From Pratylenchus scribneri (taxonomy: Eukaryota; Nematoda; Chromadorea; Rhabditida; Pratylenchidae): a stretch of 64,000 nt of DNA. The stretch's first letter is position 1. The number at the start of each line of letters is the position of its first letter. This document shows positions 23,548 to 35,000 of the stretch, in pieces. The stretch is from the NCBI GenBank assembly GCA_030063045.1, contig JAQSEB010000031.1, forward strand, positions 2,170,001-2,234,000. The letters are read 5' to 3'. Position numbers and translations under genes: made by a program. Below the pieces are notes generated by a model. That model was given only the letters and a program-made list of their open reading frames with translations, ran no database searches and was not told where the DNA came from.

Positions 23548-24223
23548 TGTAGAATGGATGATGTATGAATTAAATTTGAACAAATTTTGATTAAAATTTA
23601 ATCTTAACAAATTAAAATAAGCATGATTTGTTTTAAATTAAGATGTTGTTTATGTATTCAATTTATCAATTTTGAACTAATTTATGTGTGAATAATACGT
23701 ATGTGAGGAATTTTGAGGTCTCATTGATGAAATGAGTCCATAGCTCATAAATTGGAAAATGATATGATGGGAATGAAATGATAAATGAACATGAGAATAT
23801 GGAAATGTGAGGAAAATGTGATCATTTATATAGATGGGGAATTGGGGGACTTATTGATAGGCGGGTCAATTTTTAATCCTCATCCTAATAAACAGACACA
23901 TCTTAAAGCTGTAATAATTCTTTCATGGGCGTTGCTCCGATTTCCTGGCTCGAAGAAAAAATTGCAAGCAAATTTTTTCGATCGAGTTCGAGTCGATTCG
24001 ATCGATTTATTTTTTAAAAATTTTTGATCGATGATAAACATAATGCCAATAATTAATATTTCAAATGTCCACCGAATGGTCTAGCATACAGTACCTAAAA
24101 AACATATCTCACTCAACCCAATCAAAGCAACAAACAAATAACAAACATCAATCATTCGTCATCAATCATCATGTTTCGTATCGACGTAAAGCAATTTTCG
24201 TCATAAATTTATTGTTCAAATAG
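23548..24223. other. Intergenic region between divergent genes
   Basis: Shared upstream region of the RRSVLR protein (-) and TMEM39 (+). AT-rich, with GATCGA/TCGATCG-rich sequence at 23975–24025 and several CATCATC runs at 24130–24170. No exon seen. Confidence 0.4.
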
Positions 24224-26289
24224 ATGTCAAGCAAAAAAACGCATAAATTTAATAAACTTACAAATAAAATTCAGCATGTTAACAAAAATCAACAACAACA
24301 GCAACAATATTTTAATTCTCATGAACAATTATCAGCAACATCATCAACATCACAGAAAAAGTATGAATTGTGTTCATTTAAAACATTAATGATTAATTTT
24401 TAGTAGCCAGCCCAATGAAAAACCGACGAATGATAGAGGATCGACGACAGCGACAGGATTGGCAATTTCCATGCATAAAACTTGGCCTGATTTACAACTC
24501 AATCAAAGTGCATTGTTTTTTGAATGCACTCTTTTCCTTTATTCGGTTCTTGCTCTATTTTTGCAATACTTAAATTTGTACAAAACTTTGTGGTGGCTGC
24601 CAAAGAGTTATTATCATTATTCATTGGTAACGATTTGACAAAATATAATTTTAACAATTTTTTGTTTAGAAATATCATCTTATTAACCCATATTTGCTTT
24701 CTTGCATTGGATTATTGCTTGGAATACGAGTGACAAAATGCTTTTGGAATGGAGTAAACTTTTAATATTTATTAATGATCTATAATTTTTATCTTTTAGT
24801 TAAGTGATAGAGTTGATTATTTTTGTAAAGATCAAGGTGGATTGCAACTCACTTGCTGGAAAATATTTGAATATGCAATTGTGAAAACACCATTAACAAC
24901 AATCGTAATTAATTAAATCATATTTATTCATTCTATAAGTATTTTTAAGGTTTGCACAAGTTTTTTATTCAGTTTTAGCCGAATTTATTTGGAATTTGGA
25001 ATCAATGCTTTGATATATTTTTTTGCACCGTAAGAAATAATAAAATAAACATTTTTAATTTATTTAATTTTAGGTTAATTTTATACATTGCACTTTTCCA
25101 TATTGCATTTTCCAATCAACTGACGAATTTTTTGCTTTATTTATTTTCATTTTTGCTGACTCCCTTTGAACAATTTGCAAATAAAGGGAAAATGGAGAAT
25201 AAATCTTTTTATGTTCGGCTCTCAAATTTGGCGGAAAGCATCTTCCATGGACCTGAATCACTTTTGGACGATTCTGTGGTGCATTTATGTTCGGATGTTC
25301 CAGGTTTAAAAATTAATTATAATTTAAATAATTGCAAAATTAAGAACGAATTCGACAAGAAGCAAACATTTTATTGGTCGATTTTGAGCTTAGATGTCGT
25401 TATTGTGTTTATACTGGCTTATTGACTGCATATTTTGGAATTCTTTTGCCCAGATCATTATTACCGGTTAAATTAGCTTTTTTAAATATTAAATATTTTA
25501 ATAATTATTTAGATGAAAACAAATTTTGCATTCCCTCAACATATGCTAATTGATGACATTTGGGTTGCTCAATTATTCATCATTGTTGCCTTCACTGCCT
25601 GCTCCCTCTATATCACTTATTTATTCCCAATAAATTATTTTGACCTCCTCTATCGATGTGTGGTTCATTTGGGCTATTGGGAGAGAATTAAACCATTCCA
25701 ATTGCCGGCAAATAATTCAAATGCACAATTTACTGCTTCTTCAGTCCGACCTAATCATGGAAAATCACAAAATTTGCAACAAGAATTGTATACGGATTAT
25801 CAGTCAAAGTATTCAATATTTTAAATTAATTAATTTAAATTTTTAAGTATTCTTTATGAGGATGGGACGAAAGTGGTTTGCAATGGAGCCCATTACATTG
25901 CTCGAAGTCATCCACATTTACGGACTGTGGCCGCAGAGCCCGGCAATGAAGGAAATTTGCGTTTATATGTTCGTTCAATTTTCAATTAAATATTTAAATA
26001 AAAATTAATTTTTCAGAGAATTGCCAAAGATCCAATCCAATCGGTTACATATTTGTGCATTTTCCAAGCCTCATTGGTGGCATTCGAATTTTGGTTACTT
26101 TTATTGACCAGCGATTGGCAACAAATTGTCACTCTGGTTCTTTTGATGTTCGCAAATTATTTATTATTGGCCAAAATGTTCAAAGACCGAATTATTATTG
26201 GGCGGATTTACAATCCATCGGAGGAAGATTTACAAATGATTAAACAATTAAAGGAAGAAATGGACCAGAAGAAAACATTGCAAAAATAA
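24224..26289 (+). CDS. tmem-39: TMEM39 multi-pass ER membrane protein
   Basis: The start at 24224 gives a Lys/Gln-rich N-terminus (MSSKKTHKFNKLTNKIQHVN). Hydrophobic exons follow, with the family-typical block ALFLQYLNLYKTLWWLPKSY and YHLINPYLLSCIGLLLG, then LTCWKIFEYAIVKTPLTTIV, AEFIWNLESMLIYF and AFSNQLTNFLLYLFSF. A second half follows: HMLIDDIWVAQLFIIVAFTA, YFDLLYRCVVHLGYWERI, SILYEDGTKVVCNGAHYIA, KDPIQSVTYLCIFQASLVAF and LLLAKMFKDRIIIGRIYNPS. TMEM39A/B homologues help ER-to-Golgi export and collagen secretion in worms (family knowledge). About eight membrane segments. It ends 151 bp before the WIP gene on the same strand. Confidence 0.88.
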
Positions 26290-26440
26290 TTTATTAATAA
26301 ATTTTATTATAAATTTTTATCATCTTTGGCAATATTATATTATTCACATTTGGTTTAAACAAACAAAATCAAATATTTATTTATACAAAATATTTTTAAT
26401 CAATTTAGAATTTTAAAAGGAAATAATTGCCTTAAAAAAA

Positions 26441-27860
26441 ATGCCGGTTCCACCACCGCCACCTCCCCCGCCCCCACCGCTAACTTCATCAACAAATGCA
26501 GCACCACCAAAATCGAATAATAGGGCAATGCTTCTGAATGAAATTCACAAAGGGACTCGTCTGAAGAAAGCAGTCACAAATGATCGATCAGCACCGGTGA
26601 TTGGTGGGAAGATTAAAGGTTTGCAAATTAGTATTTTTGTTATTTGGTATTCAGTCACTATTGGAATATTTAATAACCGATTTTTGAGTCGTTGGGTTTA
26701 TTTTAGTGCCAAAATGAAAGTAAATTAGTCGATTACTACTAAATCAACGCAAATTTAATATTAGATTTTATTTGATGACTTCGAAAATGCTCAAAATATA
26801 TTAAAATATTATAATTATTTAATTTAAGAAACAACTGCCGGAGAATCGAATGCCAAATTACCTTCACAACAAAGCAATAAAACATCATTGCCTCCTCCAA
26901 ATTCATCAATTGGCGCCAAAAAGCCGCAATCCGTAAATGATAGCCTTGGCGCACTGTTCGCTGGTGGAATCCCCAGAAAACCGAGTGATGTGAAAAGTCA
27001 AAAATCGACGTCTTCCGGATCCATTTTGGGCACCTACACCGCATCATCGAATTCAACAATTTATGAGGAAAAACAAACATTGGCACCGGCAAAGGCGGCG
27101 GCATCCGGCGAATCGGTGGCATCCACAAAATCCACTCCAAATTTTAATAATCAAACATCCACAACAACATTGGCCGAATTGAAAAAGAGGTTTCGAAAAC
27201 ATGATTAAATGGAATAAATAATTTAATAATAGAAATGGACCGCAATCAATTTCGGCTTCATCTTTGCCGCCATCATTGCCTGCAAAAATCCATCATAAGC
27301 CAAAAATTGACACTGGCAAAATTGCTCAACAAATTCCAACCTCCCAGCAGGCGCAATTCCAAACATTGCGTCCTACCAAAACTCAGCCACCGGAAGGGAC
27401 AAACGCAGTCAATATTCGGCGAAGTGGAAGTCAAGAAGTAAATAAATTGTCAAATTAAATTATAATTTAAACTCCAAATTTTGAAGGAAATTCAAAAACA
27501 ACGGCCTGCGCCTCCACCGGCGGCTGCGATGATCAGAAGGCCAGGTGCACCGCCGCCGCCACCTCCGCCGACATTGAAGCCGAATAAAATGGCTCCTTCT
27601 GCTCCTCCGCCGCAAAAATCTATTCAACAGCAAAATTCGGTGGTTGTGAAGGATGCACCACCGCCCCCGCCACCACCGCGCGTTTCATCCTATCTGGAAT
27701 CGATGGAACAACGTTTCCATTTTGTGCCAATTTCGGAGTTGCCTTCTCCACCAAAGTAAAATTTAGTTTTTCCAATTTACATAATTCTTCAATTTAATTA
27801 AGATTCATCGGATTCTATAAAGATTATGGAGAGGAAAAGAAGCTCAGTAAACAAATTTGA
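26441..27860 (+). CDS. wip-1: WASP-interacting protein (WIP/verprolin)
   Basis: Actin regulator that binds actin through a WH2 motif and WASP through a C-terminal peptide. The start at 26441 opens with a polyproline run followed by the WH2 motif (NRAMLLNEIHKGTRLKK), in the usual N-terminal position for WIP. The middle exons are Ser/Thr/Lys-rich (DSLGALFAGGIPRKPSD is a typical WIP block; TLAELKKRFRKHD). More polyproline stretches follow ([27 protein letters not shown]). The end contains the WASP-binding signature QRFHFVPISELPSPPKF, completed across an intron at about 27757 and followed by YKDYGEEKKLSKQI. About five coding exons. Confidence 0.9.
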
Positions 27861-28123
27861 ATCCATAATCGATGAATTGGTTCAACATTTAATTCAACAC
27901 AACAAAATGTGATATGATAATCCATCCATCCACAAACATGAATAAAAAAATTGAAATTTTATTGTAATTGTTCATTGACTTTTTAATAAATAAATAACAA
28001 AGATAAATGTTTATTCCCGACAATTGCTCAATTCTTTAATTATTTAAATATTTATTTATCTTAACTTTTATTTAATTAATTGATTTATAATTTAATTTTA
28101 AACCCGAATTTAATTAGAACACA

Positions 28124-29093
28124 ATGAGTGGCGTGTCATCCGTAAAATCAAACGAGATCAAAACAACGACCTCGACAAATGAAGGGACCCTAACCGAAAG
28201 CAGTCTGCGCTATAAACCACTTTTGGCACAACATTGGTTTGGAAATAATAAAATTAAAACAATTTTGGATTATTTTAGGAAACGATGGTATTACATTGAA
28301 TTGAGGACGCGTGATCGATTTTGGCGGCGGATGCGTCTCTTCTGTTTTCTGGTTTACCCTGTATGTTTTTATTATTTTAGGGCTGCAATAGTTAGGTAAA
28401 TACCTTTTTTTCCTATCAAATTAAGAACGTTAAAATACGCAAGAAAAACAAATTTTCCACTTGTTTGGAAGCCTTCTAACTTAGATTTTTTGATACCTAT
28501 TTTTACCTATTAGCCTTTTTAAGCAAAAATAACAAGAAAATTGCCTAAAATTCAGTTAAAAAGTAGCATAATAAATGAATTTAAAATAAATGGCTTTTTT
28601 CCCTCCAGAGACTTGTTTCTAAAAATGAATTCCATTCACTGGAATGTTTGGCCGATTGGTGAAGGGGATGGTTTTTAAGGGGGGTATGCTCGAGTTCGAA
28701 TCCCACTAACGTCAAAAATTTTTTTTTGCCTATAAAGCAGATTTTTAATGTTTTTTAGGCATTTTTTTGAAAATTTATTAGTAAAAAATTGTTAAAATAC
28801 TCAAAAAATAGTAAAAAAATGTTTAGAAAACGTTCAATTTTACTTCCCCATTTTTGCAATTTTTTATCTACCAAACTATCGCAGCCCTAATTAATTATTT
28901 TATTCTCTTAAAATTATCCCTTTTAATCATTTTAGGCTTGGGTGATAACACATTTGGAATTTTACAAGCCGGATGAAGAGAGAGTGAAGAAGGCATATTT
29001 GGATTATGAATTGACAACGCAAATGAGTCCACTTTATGGAAGAATGAAGGAATTGGAAAAGGCGGTTGAAAGAAAAAATGCTGGAAAAATTTA
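28124..29093 (+). CDS. Small single-pass membrane protein, unknown
   Basis: Exon 1 (28124–28360) reads MSGVSSVKSNEIKTTTSTNE, then PLLAQHWFGNNKIKTILDYF, KRWYYIELRTRDRF and WRRMRLFCFLVYP. After a ~575-nt intron, exon 2 (from about 28937) gives AWVITHLEFYKPDEERVKKA, YLDYELTTQMSPLYG and a Lys/Glu-rich helix ending NAGKI. The product is about 130 residues with one membrane segment at the exon junction and a charged, probably helical C-terminus. I do not recognise the family; a mitochondrial inner-membrane or ER protein is possible. The intron has been enlarged by a 509-bp TA-flanked element. Confidence 0.6.
28380..28888. mobile_element. MITE-like element with ~20-bp TIRs and TA target duplication
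   Basis: The ends are inverted: left GGGCTGCAATAGTTAGGTA, right (reversed) GGGCTGCGATAGTTTGGTA. TA dinucleotides flank both sides (28378–28379 and 28889–28890), as for Tc1/mariner-type non-autonomous elements. The interior is AT-rich with no transposase, and it contains a tRNA-like segment at 28643–28713. It lies in the intron of the small membrane protein gene. Confidence 0.8.
28643..28713 (+). other. tRNA-like sequence (A/B boxes) inside the 28.4-kb MITE-like element
   Basis: TGGCCGATTGGTGAAGG resembles an A box and AGTTCGAATCC a B box. A T-rich tract (ATTTTTTTTT) just downstream could end pol III transcription. No full cloverleaf is evident. Confidence 0.4.
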
Positions 29094-29739
29094 GACGAAA
29101 CAAACAATTTTTTATTTGAACAATTTATTATTTTATTCGACAAATAAATGATAATGATAAAATATTTACAAATTGGCAGTATATATATTAATAAATTTAT
29201 TCCCTTTCCATTGTTTTCCTCATTCCCTTCATTTCATCCCCGAATTCTGAATTCTTTGTTTTGGAATGTTTTGTTTTGACATATTTGTTAATTCATTTGG
29301 TAATTTCTTCCCCTTAAAGAAGATGATTCATCTTTTGAACTCCTTCTACAAATTATTATTGGTACCTATTGAGTAACACTGGCCTAAAGTGTGGCGGATA
29401 TATTTTAGGGAAATGGATGTGTGGATTTGGACAAGGTCAATGAAATAGGAAAGGCGGAAGAATGGGGGGGGGGGGGGGGGGGGGGGAGGGGTGTAGCTGG
29501 CTGTCAGCCACTGAAATGTATGGCCATTTGTTTGCCACTCGCGCAGCAATGATTAATTTGCCATATTTTCGCCTTTTCAAAATTGGCCAAATTTGTTTCG
29601 AAAAACATTGAACACATTTATATTAAAAATCGGCATTTATTAAAATAGAAAAGCATTTTTAATTTATATTTTTAGCAAAATTATATTAATCTTCTTTTCT
29701 TTAATCTCTTCTTTATTATCACATCATCCTCATCATTGC
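29094..29739. other. Intergenic spacer with a long G run
   Basis: AT-rich spacer. An uninterrupted G tract of about 20 bp occurs at 29465–29487. No gene seen. Confidence 0.5.
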
Positions 29740-30883
29740 TCATTGTTGTCCATCTTGCTGATCACGATTACGAAGGTGAATGTTGATGGTGAAGTGGATC
29801 TGGTGAAATATGAGGGCTTTTTTGAATTGGTGGGTGAGTGATAGCTCATTCGAAAGAGCACAAAAAACTGAGTCGTTCTAGGGTTGGATGAATGAAACCC
29901 GAAAACGTCCCAGGGCTGAGATAGAGTAAAATTTGAAAAGTGAGTGAAGGGTCGCGTCCCCTTATGGGTCGGAACAACAAAAAATTTTGATTTTTTTCGG
30001 TCATATTTTAACTCAATCGACGCGTCTCGATGAGAGAAGTTCAAAATGAGTCCACTCTTAAAATGTGCCTACATGATCAGTTCCAATCCGTATTTCCTTT
30101 GCGCGACTATATCTAGGCTATTGGGGCGTTGTCAAGTTTCATACACCCCTAGATTGACTCAGTTTTTCGAGCTCTTTCGAATGAGCTATCACTCGTCCAG
30201 GTAACTCGAGAAATAAAAAAACCCATACATACCGAGGTTGGTTCTTCATCCTCTTGGCGCCTTACTTCTTGTTGCTGTTCCATTTCTTCTTGTCTACGAT
30301 TCAATTCTTCTTGTCGACGATCCAATTCTTCTTGTCTACGATCCAATTCTTCTTGTCTACGATTCAATTCTTCTTGTCGACGATTTTCATTCACTTTTTC
30401 TTGTCGACGATTCAATTCTTCTTGTCTACGATCCAATTCTTCTTGTCTACGATTCAATTCTTCTTGTCGACGATTTTCATTCACTTTTTCTTGTCGACGA
30501 TTCAATTCTTCTTGTCTACGATCCAATTCTTCTTGTCTACGATCCAGTCCTTCTTTTCGATGATTCAATTCTTCTTGTCGACCTTCCAATTGTCGTTGGC
30601 GCCTATTCTCTTCAACTTGTCGTTTCAATATTCGATATCCTTCTTGTTGATATTCCCGTTCAGGGTCACGTTCCGAATCGGACATTTTTGGTGCTGCTTC
30701 ATCCTCCTGTCGAGTCACTTCTTCTTCTCTTTGCCTCAATTCTTGTTCCCGGCGCCTCAGTTCTTCTTTCTGTTGTCTCAGTTGTACTTTGAGTTGATGA
30801 TTTGCTTCTACGGTTCCAGCCAATCTTTCCCGTATTTGTTCCATATGTTCTTGGCGTCGGCGTTCGCGTTCAGAATTGGACAT
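29740..30883 (-). CDS. Coiled-coil protein with RRQEELN heptad repeats
   Basis: The start at 30883 gives MSNSERERRRQEHMEQIRER. A long Arg/Gln/Glu helix follows (LRQQKEELRRREQELRQREE). A second half begins MSDSERDPEREYQQEGYRIL and carries about 13 near-perfect RRQEEL(N/D) heptads, with NENRR interruptions. The first exon is 30233–30883. A donor there (TCG|GTATGT) can join in frame across a 359-bp MITE to a short last exon 29740–29799 (IHFTINIHLRNRDQQDG). The heptad repeats are almost identical at DNA level (TTCTTGTCGACGA/TTCTTGTCTACGA), indicating recent expansion. The protein must be a long single helix or coiled coil; no homologue recognised. The plus-strand frames across it are shadows. Confidence 0.6.
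29836..30194. mobile_element. MITE-like element in the coiled-coil gene intron
   Basis: Terminal inverted repeats of at least 23 bp: left starts GAGTGATAGCTCATTCGAAA, right reversed reads GAGTGATAGCTCATTCGAAA, both then GAGC. The next ~20 bp are also partly inverted (AACTGAGTC…CTAGGG). Length 359 bp, no coding potential. It occupies most of the predicted intron. Confidence 0.75.
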
Positions 30884-32089
30884 ATTTGATTCAATGTCTT
30901 GACTCTAAAAAAGGATTTTAATAATTAAAAATTAGGAACAAAATAAAAGGGAAATTTGAGTTTTTTTTCCCAATGTTTTTCCGGTTTCGAGTTAATTAAA
31001 AATGATGATAGAAAAGTCTTCTTTATTTTCTTTTCTTTGTTTTGTATTGCGAATGCGTGAGACAAGAAGGACAAGGAGAATAAAAGAAGCTGATTTATTG
31101 ATTTTTCCATACAGTATTTAATTTTTATTTATTAATTTTTCATATAAAATTTCGTGCATGAAAAATGAAAAAAGTTCACTTTCTGCTGGCTTTCTGCTAC
31201 TATAAAAGTAAAAAGAATTTCCTATTCTTTGCCAGTAACCAAAACGTGAAGAAAGAAAAAAATGAGATTTTTTTTGCCAAAAATCATGGAACATCGAACA
31301 TGTCAAAAAAACGAATAATTTATTTAATGTATTGAATATCGATTTTTCGATTAGATTGGAATGGGATTGGATTTCACATACCATACCTAGTTAAATAACA
31401 CTGTATCGATTCTCGATTGATTGGATCAGCATAGAGCATACCCATCTCTATCTAGTTCTTCGGATTGTTCATTACAATCTCATTTCATCACCTTCATCAA
31501 TTATCAATAATCCCATTGCCATTTATATTTTAACATCAAACCAATAAGATTAAACAAAATTACGTGTTATTTTTATGCGTGAATAATCGAACCAAAACAC
31601 AAAATTTTACAAAAAAAAGTTAGCCTTTGAGAATTTAAGATAACTCGACCTTACCTAGTTTAGACAGAAATTAACTCATTATAAGCTTTTAAATCATATC
31701 CACCGAAGTTGATCTTCACTAAATTTTTTTCTTTTGGGCATATGCGCAACCTATATGATTTCCCCTTATGTCTCCTTATGACATAGTCCAGTTGGGGAAT
31801 TCAGCAAATATGACCTTTTAGCTCATTGGTTTATCGCTTGCTTTAGTGAATTGGGCAATTGGCTGAAGAGATCTCGGGTTCGAACCCCGGTGGTGGCAAC
31901 TGATTTTTAATTTTTTGTTTTTTCCTTTTTGTTTCCAAAATCAAAATAAAGTTACCAAATGGCGCCTACGGTTCAAATTAGGGTTAGCCGCTGGTTTCAA
32001 GTTGACAAATAAATGATAAAATAAAGAAATATTATTTACAAATTGGCAGCATATCTTTATTAATTTATTCCCTTTTCATTGTTTTTAAT
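30884..32089. other. Intergenic region with a tRNA-like sequence
   Basis: AT-rich region with no supported exon. The only structured feature found is the tRNA-like block at 31811–31901. Confidence 0.4.
31811..31901 (+). other. tRNA-like sequence with A and B boxes
   Basis: The A-box-like TAGCTCATTGGTTTATCGC is followed by CTTGCTTTAGT and, 40 nt on, a perfect T-arm hairpin CGGGTTCGAACCCCG. The end GTGGTGGCA does not pair with the 5' flank, so the acceptor stem is absent. It shares CATTGGT.TATCGCTTGCTTTAGT with the sequence at 56283–56372, so the two are copies of one family. T-rich tracts follow. Confidence 0.5.
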
Positions 32090-35000
32090 TCATTTCATCC
32101 CTGAATTCGTAAATCGTTGTTTTGGAAGATTCTGTTTTGACATAATTGCCGATCCATTCGATGGCTTCTCCTCCCTTTGCTGCTGATGGGTTGAAGACGA
32201 TGGTCCTTCTGAATTCCTTCCACTCGTTTTTATGCCACCGGCAAATCGTGTTTGACGAGTCCCTCTTTTTTCTACCACTAAATTTAAATTATTCAATAAG
32301 ATTAATAAGAATATAGGATATAGTATACCCGAATTTTCCATCTTCATTTTTGCATTTGATTCCCTCCTATTTATGATGGAATGTCCTCCGGCATCATCAA
32401 TTTCATTCCGACTACTATGTTGAATGGCGCAAACTTCAAAGGAAAGGAGGTAATTTAAAGATCAACGAGTGCAATTTACCTTCAATAATCAAGGCACTTT
32501 CGGTTAAATAATCAATTAACTGTAATATAAATGTAAATTATACTGATTCATTAAATTGTTTTGGGCGACCTGTTGAGTAACAGGCCTAAAGTAGAAAACA
32601 TTCTCATAGGCATAGACCGGGTTGGAGCCAGGCTGGGCCGGATTGCTTACGGTTGGCTGTTGGTCAAAGAAGCGATATTTGCAAAATGACTGGAAATTAT
32701 TTTAAATTTGCCCCAGGCAAAAATCATTTTTCTGATGAGACCTGCTTGACGCGGGCGGGGAGGCCATTTGCGGATAACAATTTTATTTTAATTCCCTAAA
32801 ATGGTATCATTTTCTATTATAAATTGTCTCGACCTACCAAATTTCTGCCTATCTGAAAAATAATTCAAATTACTTCTGCCATTAAGGCCAAAACTGACCA
32901 ATTCCTCACTCCTCTCCACACATTCATTCACAATATCCCTTCCGGACACAGTGCATGGCCTTAATGAAACAAAAAGTTGGCCAGCCACCATTCCCTCCAC
33001 ATCGATGATTGGCACCTTTGATTGTAATTTTGGGTACATTTTGGGGATATTTTACAACCACCTGTTCATCCATTTCAATTAAATAGGCCAAATTTTGTAG
33101 GAACAGCGTTGCCGTCCCCAAAGGCACTGCATGATTGACGGATTCAAAGAAAGGGTCCTCCTCTTCATCCTTCAATGATTGGCTACCAATTAATTCCCCA
33201 TTTATGACTGTACATTTATTTTTTCATTGTTTTCCACCCAATTTTGGTACATTTCTTGCATTCCATTGTATCGGCTCATGAACCGGCTTGCATCCCAAAA
33301 ATGTGCTCCGCCACCATTTTCCTCACTTTCTTGCACTTTTATCCAAATCTATATTCAAATAATCCACACAAATTCCAATGCCAAAAACCCACCGAATTGC
33401 CCAATTCCCTGCTTTCGGGTGGCATAAGCACAATTTCATAGTGGACATTTTTGTCCAATTCCTTGGCCATTGAATTGGCCCGATAAACGTATGGCACCAA
33501 ATTGAGCAATTCATCCTCCAAAAGAAGATCCTCTGCTGAAACATTTTGACCAGTCAATCGAAATTCACCCAAAAATCGACGACCTTTGGATTTGCTTCCC
33601 CTCTTCTGATGAACCAAATGGCCAGCCCTGGCTATTTCCTCTTGAGCCTAACAAAATATACTTAATTTTATTTTATTTTTATTTTGTGGACCATTTCGAA
33701 GCTGATTTTGTCCACAGGCAATGCCCCCTTTTTGGCCGGGTCCACAAAAACGTAGAGGTGATTTCCCCCAAAATGGACTCGATCATTTTGCCGCAATTCC
33801 ATTTCACCCCGAATTGGCCTTCCATTCAACAATAATTCGGCCCCATTTTGGGGGCAAATTGTTGTCGAATTTTTGTTATTCCGAATGATGGCATGTTTTG
33901 GTTGAATCTAACAAATTCAATTAAATTAAATTAAAGGGAACAGCCCATATTTGTCGCGGCCATTTTTCGCCGTTTAATAGCTCATCAAGATGTGAACCAA
34001 TTTCAATGATTTTAGTATCAAATTAAAGAGCAGACTCCTGGCTATTCAACTATATTAATTTTATTTAAATTAGTTTAGAAATGATGAAATTATGCCACAA
34101 AAACCATTGGCAATTCCGATAATCCTTACAAGTAATTCGTTTTAAATGGTTTTTTGAGCACAACTTTATCATTTCTGAACCACTTTAAATAAAATTAATA
34201 TCATTGAATAGCCAAAAGTCTGCTCTTTAATTTGATACCAAAATCATCGAATTAGTCCACAACTTGATGAGTTATTAAACGGCGACAAATGGCCACGACA
34301 AAATGTCCGCGTCAAACCGGCCGACGACAAATTTGGGCGTATCCCAGTAAATTAAAATTCCCCCAAAAAAACATACACTGAGGCCATTCAACAGAATTTG
34401 AGGCTGCTTTCCTGCTTTTCCATTTCCCACATTGTTTTCTCCTTTAAGCCATTTCAATTTATATTCCATTTATTCCCCCCCCCCCCCCTTTATTTTCACC
34501 TTTTTCCACAAAATGAACAATCAAATTTGTCAGCGCCGGATCCTCGTTCAAATTCCAAAAATGTGGACATTCCTTTCGTTTTTGTTCAATTCGGTCCTCT
34601 TCCCCATTTCCCATTGACAATGTGCTCATTTGCTTCAAAATTTATCCCCAAAATTATCCAAAAATTCCATCCAATTTTCACCTTTTTCAATGCCTCCTCC
34701 CTTTGGCTCCAACTTCGTTCCATTCTCTCCATTTCTCGTTGATTTTCGGCCAATTGCCTTCTGACAGCATCCAATTCTTCCTGAAATGAATGACTTGGCC
34801 CCAAAGGGAGTAAATCAAATTTTCCCATCCATAAAATCAAAAGTGTGCTATTGAAATCACTGGGAAAATATCCAAAATTCCCACGAATTTATTTCGAGGG
34901 TTTTGAAATAATTGTTGTCAATGCTGCCAATGTCTAAAGGCCTTTCCTATTCATCCTACTGTACCCCCAATTTTTGCCTCTAATCATCCTGTCACCCACC

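Noticed and set aside
30238..30889. Plus-strand open frames of 184 and 211 residues
   Set aside because: Antisense shadow of the heptad-repeat coiled-coil gene; they give only monotonous FFLSTIQ/LLVYDPI repeats.
31811..31901. Functional nuclear tRNA gene
   Set aside because: The A and B boxes are good, but the 5' and 3' ends do not form a 7-bp acceptor stem.
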